The notes under the pieces: generated by a model | What the model saw: the letters and a program-made list of their open reading frames with translations, nothing else | The model's database searches: none | Told to the model about the DNA's origin: nothing | Position numbers and translations under genes: made by a program | In this document: positions 36,332 through 45,279 of the stretch, one piece after another | Position numbering within the stretch: position 1 is the stretch's first letter | Layout: the number at the start of each line of letters is the position of its first letter | Assembly (NCBI RefSeq): GCF_001999945.1 | Contig: NZ_CP019650.1 | Coordinates: 744,001-808,000, forward strand | Source of the DNA: Microbulbifer agarilyticus | Lineage (GTDB): Bacteria; Pseudomonadota; Gammaproteobacteria; Pseudomonadales; Cellvibrionaceae | DNA length: 64,000 nt | Reading direction: 5' to 3'

Positions 36332-37030
36332 TCAGTAATGCGTCGCGTGCTGGCGCTCGGCTGCGTTCAATACCTTACCCAGCAGCCTGGGATCGAGCTT
36401 GGTGCGGTCGCTCAGTTCGTCGGTCAGCCAGTTCAGATCGTGTGGGTGTTCGTGGGCTTGGCCGTTTTCCATGGCCATCTGTTCCAGTTGCCAGATAACG
36501 TCCAGCAGCAGGCCCGCTTCCAGGGGCTGCTCCCCCTCTTCGGTCAGCATCTGGCTTTCCAGGTTATCCAGGTCCCGGCGTCTAACCACCAGCTCGGAAT
36601 AGTTTGGGTACCAGCGGCCGCTGAACGGCTCGGGGCGATCGTGGAAGCCAAAGGTGATGCGCAGGCGATTACCTTCGGCATCCAGCAGAGTGGGGGTGTC
36701 ATTTTCAGTCGCAGGCAAGGCGGGTTGGTGGCGCAAAATGCCGACAATTGCACGCCAGTCTCCCTGGTTTGTGGGGGACAGGCGCAGCGGTTCGCTGAGC
36801 TCGATATTGCTCCAGCCGGTTTTGTCGATGAATTTGAGTTGCTGGCCGGGACGGTACCAGTAGAGGTCGAGTTTCTGGTCTTCCGCAAGGCGCGCCAGAT
36901 CGTCGCCGGTGAGCTGTTCTTCCGTCAGCACGTTGAGGTGGTCTACGGCCTGTTGCGCACTGAGCCAGCGTCGCAAGTGGAAGGGTTTGTGCGTGAATTG
37001 CTCTGAAATGTTACCGCCCGCCGTCGCCAT
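36332..37030 (-). CDS. hypothetical protein
   Basis: A 232-residue soluble acidic protein I do not recognise. AGGA precedes the ATG at 37030. The sequence has a helix-rich N-terminus, a WYRPGQQLKFIDKTGWSNIEL segment and a beta-rich centre (RLRITFGFHDRPEPFSGRWYP), then a helical C-terminus. There is no signal peptide, membrane segment or metal cluster. It follows corA in the same direction by 57 bases and may be co-transcribed with it; a function in magnesium homeostasis cannot be claimed. Confidence 0.8.
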   Translation of the reverse strand: MATAGGNISEQFTHKPFHLRRWLSAQQAVDHLNVLTEEQLTGDDLARLAEDQKLDLYWYRPGQQLKFIDKTGWSNIELSEPLRLSPTNQGDWRAIVGILRHQPALPATENDTPTLLDAEGNRLRITFGFHDRPEPFSGRWYPNYSELVVRRRDLDNLESQMLTEEGEQPLEAGLLLDVIWQLEQMAMENGQAHEHPHDLNWLTDELSDRTKLDPRLLGKVLNAAERQHATHY

Positions 37031-37087
37031 TATCGTCCTGCTTCCCTGTTATGGCTTTCCAACGCATTAAGGTTAGCAGGTGGTGGC

Positions 37088-38041
37088 CTAGAGCCACCCT
37101 TTCTTTTTGAAATACAGGTAGGGTGCCATGCCCGCCAGTAGCATCAGCAGTAGTGCCCAGGGGTACCCCAGTAGCCATTGCAGTTCCGGCATGTTTTCAA
37201 AGTTCATGCCGTAAATACTCGCCACCATGGTTGGCGGGAGGAAAACCACCGCGGCGATGGAGAAAATCTTGATGATTTTGTTCTGCTCGATACTGATAAA
37301 GCCCTGGGTGGAGTCCATCAGGAAGTTGATCTTTTCGAACAGGAAGGTGGTGTGTGACATCAGCGTGTCGATGTCGCGCAAAATCCCCCAACAATCTTCG
37401 CGCAGCTCCTGGTCGTCTTTGAGGTGGCGCTGCAGGAAGGCGATGGAGCGCTGGGTATCCATCAGGCACAGGCGGATTTTTCCGTTGGAGTCTTCCAGTT
37501 TGGCCAGGTGATCGATGGCGTCTTCGAGGTTGCCTTCCTCTTCTTCCAGCACCAGGTGGCTGACTTCACCGAGCTTGAGGTAGTTGTCTTCCAGGGCGTC
37601 GGCGAGGTTTTCTACCTTCTGCTCAAACAGCTGGATCAGCAGCTCCTGGGCATTGTGTGCCTCCACCTGATTGCGGCGGGCGCGCATGCGCAGCAGGCGG
37701 AAGTCTGCCAGTTCGGTATCGCGTACGGTGATCAGGCGCTTGGGCTGCAGGATGAATGCGGCGGTCGCGGTGTCGTGCCGGCCCTCGCTCTGGGTGAGGT
37801 AGAGGGAGTGGACGTGAATACCTGCGGAGTCTACGAAGTAGCGTGCGGAAGACTCCAGCTCGTCTACGTCATCGGATTCCGGGAGTTCGGTGCGCAGCAG
37901 CTGCTCCAGCAGGTCGCGCTCTTCTTCTTCCGGTTCCTGCAGGTCAATCCAGGCGGCGTCCTCAAGTGGCTGACTGCGGTAGTCGCTACCGGAGTAGGTT
38001 TCATTGATCTTGCCGTGCTGGATTTGAAACAGTCGTAGCAT
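37088..38041 (-). CDS. corA: CorA family magnesium/divalent cation transporter
   Basis: A 317-residue pentameric channel protein. It has a long N-terminal cytoplasmic alpha/beta domain with coiled helices (LADALEDNYLKLGEVSHLV) and two C-terminal membrane helices. The signature YGMNFENMPELQW, containing the GMN selectivity motif, lies between them, and the tail is basic (YFKKKGW). It imports Mg2+ and tolerates Co2+/Ni2+. No magnesium riboswitch (ykoK/M-box type) is recognisable upstream. Confidence 0.93.
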   Translation of the reverse strand: MLRLFQIQHGKINETYSGSDYRSQPLEDAAWIDLQEPEEEERDLLEQLLRTELPESDDVDELESSARYFVDSAGIHVHSLYLTQSEGRHDTATAAFILQPKRLITVRDTELADFRLLRMRARRNQVEAHNAQELLIQLFEQKVENLADALEDNYLKLGEVSHLVLEEEEGNLEDAIDHLAKLEDSNGKIRLCLMDTQRSIAFLQRHLKDDQELREDCWGILRDIDTLMSHTTFLFEKINFLMDSTQGFISIEQNKIIKIFSIAAVVFLPPTMVASIYGMNFENMPELQWLLGYPWALLLMLLAGMAPYLYFKKKGWL

Positions 38042-38240
38042 GCCGCTTCCTTGGGGGTGTGACTTGTGCGCGGGCCCGGGCCTCAGGCTGGTTGGGAGGC
38101 ATGGTCTCAGGGTGGCGATAACAAATCAATTGCCGCCACCGGGCATCTGGGCCCGGTGGTGGGTAAGGTTTTCCGTAACCATTTTAGGTGCTAGACGCTG
38201 CAGGAGCGAAAGCGAGAGCGGCTGCCAGGTAAGCTGACGG

Positions 38241-38675
38241 TTATAGCCACATTGGCAACTGTGCGCGAATTTCCTCTGTATCGCTTTTCGTCAGATTCTT
38301 GCGCGCCTCACCGGCAATGCTCGCCAGGCACGGGGAACTCATAGAAAGGCGCAGGTTACCGGCCATGGATGGGTCGGCGACGATGTAGAGGCGGTCAAAG
38401 CGGCCTTGCTGGCGGCCTTTTTCCAGGGTGTGAGCAATGTCTTTGGCGAAGCGCTTGGCACCTCGTTTCCGCACATTGGTCCCTTCCATGGCGTGGCGGC
38501 CTTCGCCGCGACTGTCGAAGGTGCGCCCGGGGGCATCGCTGAGCAATTCCTGCCCCTTCATCCGCCCTTCCGGGTACACCAGTGTTTCTATCTCGTTGAG
38601 GGTCCCCGCGCGTTTTTCCGCCTCAAACAGGCGGGCGTGAGTATGATTGGCTACCAGAACCCAGGCTTTTGACAT
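38241..38675 (-). CDS. host attachment family protein
   Basis: A 144-residue soluble protein of the Host_attach family (first noted in Rhizobium/Agrobacterium attachment). Visible marks are WVLVANHTHARLFEA at the N-terminus, a central FDSRGEGRHAMEG loop, and RLYIVADPSMAGNLR. The fold is related to release-factor eRF1 domain 2 and Vms1-like (baeRF) proteins, so the original attachment role may not apply. It stands with a small unknown gene upstream. Confidence 0.85.
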   Translation of the reverse strand: MSKAWVLVANHTHARLFEAEKRAGTLNEIETLVYPEGRMKGQELLSDAPGRTFDSRGEGRHAMEGTNVRKRGAKRFAKDIAHTLEKGRQQGRFDRLYIVADPSMAGNLRLSMSSPCLASIAGEARKNLTKSDTEEIRAQLPMWL

Positions 38676-38751
38676 GGCGGCTACCTCTGTTTTTCTCGGT
38701 TTTACCGCTGAATATTAGGGCCGGTGGGGGCCGGTTCCTAATGGTCGCTCG

Positions 38752-39141
38752 TCAGCTGCTGACTGCGCGCCCACGGTACATCTTCACCGGGGTATCCGGC
38801 TTCTTGTCCTGCCCGCCGTGTAGCGCAAGTTCGTCGCCATAAATCATCTCGTAGATGTCTCGTTTTTTCTCTTCTTCAACCAGCACTTGGCGCCCGCGAT
38901 ACAGGCGAGGTGCCCCTTCATTATCGACCTGGAATGGGCTGCCGCGCAGGCCTTCCAGTTCGGCAATTAGCGCGCGGCTCTGCTCGTCCTGGGTGCGGTG
39001 TTTTAACGCGGCGAGGTGTGACTCGAAGTCGAAATCGGAAAAGCGCAGGGTAATGTCAAACTCCGCCTGAATACGCTTGCGCAGTTTGCGCAGGGTGTTC
39101 AGCGCTTGAGAGGTCATTAGCCACTGGTGGTCGGTCATCAT
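38752..39141 (-). CDS. small conserved-looking hypothetical protein with twin YRGR motifs
   Basis: A 129-residue soluble protein, no recognised family. The N-terminal half is helical (ALNTLRKLRKRIQAEF). The C-terminal half carries two similar short motifs, RLYRGRQVLVEE and KMYRGRAVSS, the second being the very C-terminus. AAGG lies seven bases before ATG-ATG; initiation at either is possible. It is upstream of the host-attachment gene by 76 bases, same strand. Confidence 0.7.
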   Translation of the reverse strand: MMTDHQWLMTSQALNTLRKLRKRIQAEFDITLRFSDFDFESHLAALKHRTQDEQSRALIAELEGLRGSPFQVDNEGAPRLYRGRQVLVEEEKKRDIYEMIYGDELALHGGQDKKPDTPVKMYRGRAVSS

Positions 39142-39387
39142 CGTTAAGCCTTATTGGTTCTTGTTTTCATTACACTTGCACCAGCAAGGAACGGGCCAAG
39201 TTAATTGTTAACGAATACCGCGCCATTCAGGCACTTTTATATATCGCCAGCACTGACATGGTGCGCTAAATGTGTGCGGGTAATAAGTTGGTGCGCACCT
39301 TTGCACTATTTGAATGCGTTGTGCGGCGCAGATTCTTCATGCAGATCTGATAAGCTGGATGCGATTGTCAGGACGATACACCCATAG

Positions 39388-40530
<1,143 letters not shown>

Positions 40531-40539
40531 GGATTGTCG

Positions 40540-41385
40540 ATGACCCTAGAACTTGTCAGCAAGACGCAGTGTTTCGACGGCAGTCAGTGCCAGTACACGC
40601 ATCGCTCTAGCGTGTTGGACTGTGCCATGCGCTTTTCGGTTTTTCTGCCCTCACAGGCGGAAAAGGATCAGCGCTTTCCGGTGCTGTATTGGTTGTCTGG
40701 CCTCACCTGTAGCGACGAAAACTTCTCGCAGAAGGCCGGTGCACAGCGTATGGCGGCGGAGCTCGGTATTGTGCTGGTGATTCCTGACACCAGCCCCCGT
40801 GGGGACGAGGTGATGGATGACCCCGGTTACGACCTCGGGCAGGGCGCCGGGTTTTATGTGAACGCCACTGAGGAACCCTGGCGCGCGCACTACCGCATGT
40901 ACGACTATGTGGTGGATGAGTTGCCGAGCCTGATCGAGGCGCATTTGCCAGTGAGCGAGCGCCGTGCAATCTGTGGGCACTCCATGGGTGGGCACGGAGC
41001 ACTAACCATCGCGCTGAAAAATCCGGCGCGCTACACCTCGGTGTCCGCATTCAGCCCGATTTGTAATCCCATGGCGTGTCCGTGGGGCGAGAAGGCGTTG
41101 GGGGCTTATCTGGGGCCAGAAAAATCCGCGTGGGAAGAATACGATACAACGGTGCTGATGGGCCGGGCGAGTGAGCAACTGCCGATACTGGTATCCCAGG
41201 GCGAAGATGACCCGTTTCTCGAAGAGCAGCTGAAGCCGGAGGCCCTGGAGGCGGCGGCAAGTGCGGTCCAGTACCCGGTGCGTATCGAGTATCACGCGGG
41301 ATACGACCACAGTTACTTTTTCATTGCGTCGTTTATCGAGCAACACCTGCGTTTTCACGCGGATTTGTTGCTAGCCCACGAATAG
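40540..41385 (+). CDS. fghA: S-formylglutathione hydrolase
   Basis: Esterase-D family enzyme releasing formate and glutathione from S-formylglutathione. The 281-residue product has [13 protein letters not shown], the nucleophile Ser in [13 protein letters not shown], and the C-terminal catalytic His in [21 protein letters not shown] precedes the ATG at 40540; the in-frame TTG at 40534 is unlikely. It is co-transcribed with adhC. Confidence 0.96.
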   Translation: MTLELVSKTQCFDGSQCQYTHRSSVLDCAMRFSVFLPSQAEKDQRFPVLYWLSGLTCSDENFSQKAGAQRMAAELGIVLVIPDTSPRGDEVMDDPGYDLGQGAGFYVNATEEPWRAHYRMYDYVVDELPSLIEAHLPVSERRAICGHSMGGHGALTIALKNPARYTSVSAFSPICNPMACPWGEKALGAYLGPEKSAWEEYDTTVLMGRASEQLPILVSQGEDDPFLEEQLKPEALEAAASAVQYPVRIEYHAGYDHSYFFIASFIEQHLRFHADLLLAHE

Positions 41386-41393
41386 TGGTGTTC

Positions 41394-41419
41394 GAGCTCT
41401 TGGTGTTTGCCAAGAGCTC
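41394..41419. terminator. inverted repeat after fghA
   Basis: GAGCTCTTGG and CCAAGAGCTC, a perfect 10-bp stem with a six-base loop, starting nine bases beyond the fghA stop. The T-run is weak (TCCCCTGACTTTT), so termination efficiency is uncertain. Confidence 0.65.
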
Positions 41420-41445
41420 TCCCCTGACTTTTCCACTTTATTTTT

Positions 41446-41889
41446 TTATCTTGCCCGGCACTCCCCGCGGATTTCCACAGAACCCGGTAAGTTGGTTTGT
41501 TCAATCACAAACCAGCCATGGGGGCAGTAGTGGGTTTCTGCGAGAATTTCCTCAAGCCGCTCACGTGCCGCCTTCTCCGGGTTTTCCCGACCTTTACGTT
41601 GCATTCCGCCACCGCCCGGGCCGCCCATGCCGCCGCCATTCATACCTCCTTTCCCGCCGCCTTTACCACCCCCTTTGCCGCCACGCCGACTATCGGCTGG
41701 GCCACCTCCAGGACTGCCCCGCCGATCGCCGGCATTCACCTTGGCGGTGTAGGTGAACATGCGGTTGCCCTGTTCGGTGATATTGGTGATGAAGGTTTCC
41801 GAAAATACGGGCGGAGCTTTCGGTGCGGAAGCGCAGCCGGCAAGGGTTCCAAGAGCGGCCAGCGCGGCCACGGCGTAAGGGTGTTTCAT
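41446..41889 (-). CDS. glycine-rich outer-surface or periplasmic lipoprotein
   Basis: A 147-residue predicted lipoprotein with lipobox LAGC (Cys at residue 19). After a short folded-looking stretch (FITNITEQGNRMFTYTAKVNAG), residues ~62-98 are Gly/Lys/Arg/Met-rich low complexity with repeated GGGK units. The C-terminus (YCPHGWFVIEQTNLPGSVEIRGECR) holds two cysteines that may form a disulfide. I do not recognise a characterised family. The basic Gly-rich segment might bind polymer or nucleic acid; this is speculation. Confidence 0.75.
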   Translation of the reverse strand: MKHPYAVAALAALGTLAGCASAPKAPPVFSETFITNITEQGNRMFTYTAKVNAGDRRGSPGGGPADSRRGGKGGGKGGGKGGMNGGGMGGPGGGGMQRKGRENPEKAARERLEEILAETHYCPHGWFVIEQTNLPGSVEIRGECRAR

Positions 41890-41999
41890 GGTGTCTCCTG
41901 AATTGTGAGACCTTTATGACCATGAATGGGTGGCAAGAGTTGGCACCCGGCGGGTAAAGATGCGTAAACGAATGTTAACCCGAAGGGTGTGCAGTTTGG

Positions 42000-42653
42000 T
42001 TAGTTACCGGCTTCTGCGAGCTGCTGCAGCTGGGCTTCAAATACACTGGTTTCCTCGGCTCCGCTGATGGCGTAGTCATGGTTGAACATGAATAGGGGAA
42101 CACCACTAATACCCTGCATCAGTAATTGCTCTTCGCGGGCAAGTGTTTGTCGTTTGATGGCGGCGTCGTGCAGTGCAGCCGAGGCTTCTTCGCGGTTCAG
42201 GCCGACGCTGTCGACCGCATCCAGCAGTACACGTTCGTGGTTGAGGTTTTTACCGTGGGTGAAGTAATCCTCAAACAGGCGCATTTGAAGCTCGGTCTGG
42301 CGCCCGGTGGGCTCGGCCCAATGCAGTAACCTGTGGGCATGGTTTGTGTTGTAGATCCGCATCTCGTCGGAGAAATTGAAGTCGAAGCCGAGCGCTGAGC
42401 CAATTTCTTTCAGGCGTTCCCTGCTTTCGAGGCTTTCTTCCGGAGAAATCTGGTACTTGGCGACCATATGCTCGCGCAGGTTCTCACCGGCCTCAGGCAT
42501 TTGTGGGTTCAGCTCGAACGGGTGCCAGACGAAGTTGGGTTCAAACTGCCCGGGGAACTTGGCAAGGGCCTGTTCCAGGCGCTTGAATCCGATGACACAC
42601 CAGGGACAGACAACATCGGAGACTATGTCGATTCGCAGGTAAGTTTTTGCCAT
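42000..42653 (-). CDS. DsbA-family FrnE-like thiol oxidoreductase
   Basis: A 217-residue cytoplasmic protein of the DsbA/2-hydroxychromene-2-carboxylate isomerase group. The thioredoxin-like N-terminus carries the redox pair CPWC (IVSDVVCPWCVIG), a helical insert follows, and SGVPLFMFNHDYAISGAE gives the conserved cis-Pro region. No signal peptide. FrnE-like members act in cytosolic disulfide and oxidative-stress metabolism. ATG at 42653 is preferred to the TTG at 42656. It is transcribed away from the peptidase gene. Confidence 0.88.
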   Translation of the reverse strand: MAKTYLRIDIVSDVVCPWCVIGFKRLEQALAKFPGQFEPNFVWHPFELNPQMPEAGENLREHMVAKYQISPEESLESRERLKEIGSALGFDFNFSDEMRIYNTNHAHRLLHWAEPTGRQTELQMRLFEDYFTHGKNLNHERVLLDAVDSVGLNREEASAALHDAAIKRQTLAREEQLLMQGISGVPLFMFNHDYAISGAEETSVFEAQLQQLAEAGN

Positions 42654-42950
42654 CAATGACGGTCTTCTTGTTCGCTATGGTCTTGTTTTTCGCAAATAAT
42701 GACTAAGGATTCTTGGCATGTAAACGATCTTTGTCAAATGTCCAGTCTGATTGATGCCTTCATCTGTGACTCAATTCAGGGTTGGTTGGCGCTTACACAT
42801 CGCCCAGCGGCCCGGTACCCGTGCTGGCCCAGTTACCTCAATAACTCTTCGGCGGGAAGGCTGCCAAGCACAATTGCCAGTATAGAAGTGATTGCTGAGA
42901 CCCTCAGACATCGCTGGCAGTATGTGCTCAAAGCTACAAATCACGCCGGT

Positions 42951-42974
42951 TTTGTGTCATTTTGCTGACACAAA
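42951..42974. promoter_or_regulatory. perfect inverted repeat just upstream of the S9 peptidase
   Basis: TTTGTGTCA (42951-42959) and TGACACAAA (42966-42974), spacer TTTTGC, ending 21 bases before the start codon. It could be an operator or an mRNA hairpin over the leader. The rest of the 342-base gap (42654-42995) shows no gene; a plus-strand frame at 42699-42968 has no ribosome site or family pattern. Confidence 0.55.
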
Positions 42975-42995
42975 TTCGTTTATGTTGAAGTGGTT

Positions 42996-45203
42996 ATGAA
43001 GCGTCTCGTCCTGTCTCTACTGATCGCCGGTTTCCCCGGATATTCGTCCGCGGAAAAGCTAACTATTGATCGAATATTCTCCGACCCCGCTCTGAGCGGA
43101 ACCAGCCCCCGCGCCCTGCAGTATTCCCCGGACGGCAGCCGCGTGACATTCCTGAAAGGCCGCGAGAACGACTACAACCGCTATGACCTGTGGGAGTACA
43201 GCCTGCAGGATGGCGAAACCCGTGTGCTGGTCGACTCTGACACGCTGCACCAGGGTGAGGAAAAGCTTTCCGACGAAGAGAAGGCCCGCCGTGAGCGCCA
43301 ACGCATCTTCGGCAGCGGCATCATGGAGTACAGCTGGTCAAAAGATGGCAAGTCCCTGCTATTCCCGCTGGCGGGTGATGTTTTCTACTACGCATTGAAC
43401 GACGGCAAGTCCAAGCGCCTGACCGAGACCGAGGCTTTTGAAACCGATGTGCGGGTTTCTCCGAAAGGTAACTTTGTTTCGTTTATTCGCGACCAGAATA
43501 TTTATGTGGTTGATCTGGAAACCGGTAAAGAGCGCCAGCTGACAACTGACGGTAAGGGTCCGATCAAAAACGGCATGGCCGAATTTGTGGCGCAGGAAGA
43601 AATGGGCCGCATGACCGGCTACTGGTGGTCACCGGATGAAAAGCGTATTGCGTATTTGCAGGTGGACGAGAGCCCGGTCGATGAGGTGACGCGCAGCGAA
43701 ATATATGCGGACCGTATCGAAATGATCAGCCAGCGCTACCCTGCGGCCGGCCGCCCCAATGTGACCGTCAAGCTGGGGGTACTGGAACTCGCCAGCGGCA
43801 AGACCCAGTGGCTGGATCTTGGCAAGGATCAGGATATTTATATCCCGCGGGTAAAGTGGGCCCGTGACAACCTGCTGTCGTACCAGTGGCAGAACCGCAG
43901 CCAGCAACAACTTGCACTGCGTTTTGTGGATATCCCCAGCGGCAATACCCGCGACGTGCTGACGGAGTCCAGCGATACCTGGGTGAACCTGTTTGATGAC
44001 CTGCGCTTCCTGAAAAACAGTGAGCGTTTTATCTGGTCCTCGGAAAAGGATGGTTTCAAGCACCTTTACCTGTACGACTTTGATGGCAAGGAATTGGCCC
44101 AGCTGACCCGTGGTGAGTGGGCAATCGATGAGCTGGAAGCGCTGGATGAAAAGTCCCGCGAGGTGTATTTCTCCGGGCGTAAAGATACGCCGCTGGAGCG
44201 TCACCTGTATTTGACCGACCTGGAAGGCAGCGGCAAGATCGAAAAGGTTTCTTCCCGCGCTGGCATGCACAAGTTTGCGTTTGCTGGTGATGCCTCTGGT
44301 TATATCGACACTTATTCCAATCCCACCACGCCGCCACAGGTAAGTCTGCACGGTGCCGATGGCAAGCGCGTGACCTGGCTGCAGGAAAACAAGGTGGAAA
44401 AGGGGCACCCGTTGCACCCGTATATGTCCGACTGGATCGAGCCCGAGTTTGGCGAGATTACTGCACCTGAAGGACACGCTCTGTACTACCGGATGTACAA
44501 GCCGGCGGACTTTGACCCGAAGAAAACCTACCCGACCATGGTGTTCCTGTATGGCGGCCCGCATGCGCAGCTGGTAACCAACAGCTGGGACAGACCGTTT
44601 AACCAGTTCATGGCGCAGCAGGGCTACGTGGTATTTACCCTGGATAACCGTGGCTCTGCCAATCGGGGCAAGAAATTTGAAGACCCGATCTTCCAGAAAA
44701 TGGGCGGCGTAGAAGTGGAAGACCAGGTTACCGGTGTGAAGTTCCTGCGCACATTGCCGTTTATCGATTCTGAGCGCATCGGTGTGTTCGGCCACAGTTA
44801 CGGTGGCTATATGGCCTTGATGACCATGTTCAAGGCCGGTGACTATTTCAAAGCGGGCATCTCCGGTGCGCCGGTAACCGACTGGGGCCTTTACGACACC
44901 CACTATACCGAGCGCTATATGGGTAACCCGAATCAGGTTCCGGAAGCGTACGAGGCCTCCTCGGTCTTCCCATACGCGGAAAACCTGAAGGGCCCACTGC
45001 TGATTTATCACGGTATGGCGGACGACAACGTCCTGTTCACCAACACTACCAAGCTAATCAAACAGCTACAGGACAATGGCCAGCAGTTTGAACTGATGAC
45101 CTACCCGGGTAAAAAGCACAGCCTGCGTGGCAAGGAAACCCGCAAGCATTGGTATCAGATGATGAAGGACTTTTTTGATCGCACGCTTGAGACAGGTAAC
45201 TAA
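42996..45203 (+). CDS. dipeptidyl peptidase IV-like prolyl peptidase (family S9)
   Basis: A 735-residue exported serine peptidase. The signal peptide is MKRLVLSLLIAGFPGYSSA. An eight-bladed propeller follows (SPDGSRVTFLKGRE, YWWSPDEKRIAYLQVDESPVDE), then an alpha/beta hydrolase domain with the nucleophile in GVFGHSYGGYMALM, Asp in MADDNVLF and His in GKKHSLRG. This is the DPP4 branch (S9B), removing Xaa-Pro dipeptides from peptide N-termini in the periplasm. ATG at 42996 is preferred to GTG at 42990. A bidirectional terminator follows. Confidence 0.95.
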   Translation: MKRLVLSLLIAGFPGYSSAEKLTIDRIFSDPALSGTSPRALQYSPDGSRVTFLKGRENDYNRYDLWEYSLQDGETRVLVDSDTLHQGEEKLSDEEKARRERQRIFGSGIMEYSWSKDGKSLLFPLAGDVFYYALNDGKSKRLTETEAFETDVRVSPKGNFVSFIRDQNIYVVDLETGKERQLTTDGKGPIKNGMAEFVAQEEMGRMTGYWWSPDEKRIAYLQVDESPVDEVTRSEIYADRIEMISQRYPAAGRPNVTVKLGVLELASGKTQWLDLGKDQDIYIPRVKWARDNLLSYQWQNRSQQQLALRFVDIPSGNTRDVLTESSDTWVNLFDDLRFLKNSERFIWSSEKDGFKHLYLYDFDGKELAQLTRGEWAIDELEALDEKSREVYFSGRKDTPLERHLYLTDLEGSGKIEKVSSRAGMHKFAFAGDASGYIDTYSNPTTPPQVSLHGADGKRVTWLQENKVEKGHPLHPYMSDWIEPEFGEITAPEGHALYYRMYKPADFDPKKTYPTMVFLYGGPHAQLVTNSWDRPFNQFMAQQGYVVFTLDNRGSANRGKKFEDPIFQKMGGVEVEDQVTGVKFLRTLPFIDSERIGVFGHSYGGYMALMTMFKAGDYFKAGISGAPVTDWGLYDTHYTERYMGNPNQVPEAYEASSVFPYAENLKGPLLIYHGMADDNVLFTNTTKLIKQLQDNGQQFELMTYPGKKHSLRGKETRKHWYQMMKDFFDRTLETGN

Positions 45204-45223
45204 GCCTGTTAACAGCGGTAACG

Positions 45224-45255
45224 AAAAAGGGGCTTCCGCTGGAAGCCCCTTTTTT
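45224..45255. terminator. bidirectional terminator between peptidase and phosphatase genes
   Basis: AAAAAGGGGCTTCC and GGAAGCCCCTTTTT around a GCT loop; ideal for both convergent genes. Confidence 0.95.
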
Positions 45256-45279
45256 AATGCGCGAAGATCGTGGCGTAAA

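Noticed and set aside
42699..42968. 89-codon plus-strand frame upstream of the S9 peptidase
   Set aside because: No ribosome site and no recognisable pattern; it ends in the inverted repeat before the peptidase.
43629..45011. Long minus-strand open frame of 460 codons inside the S9 peptidase gene
   Set aside because: It mirrors the coding strand of a clear peptidase with catalytic motifs; no ribosome site and no protein-family pattern.
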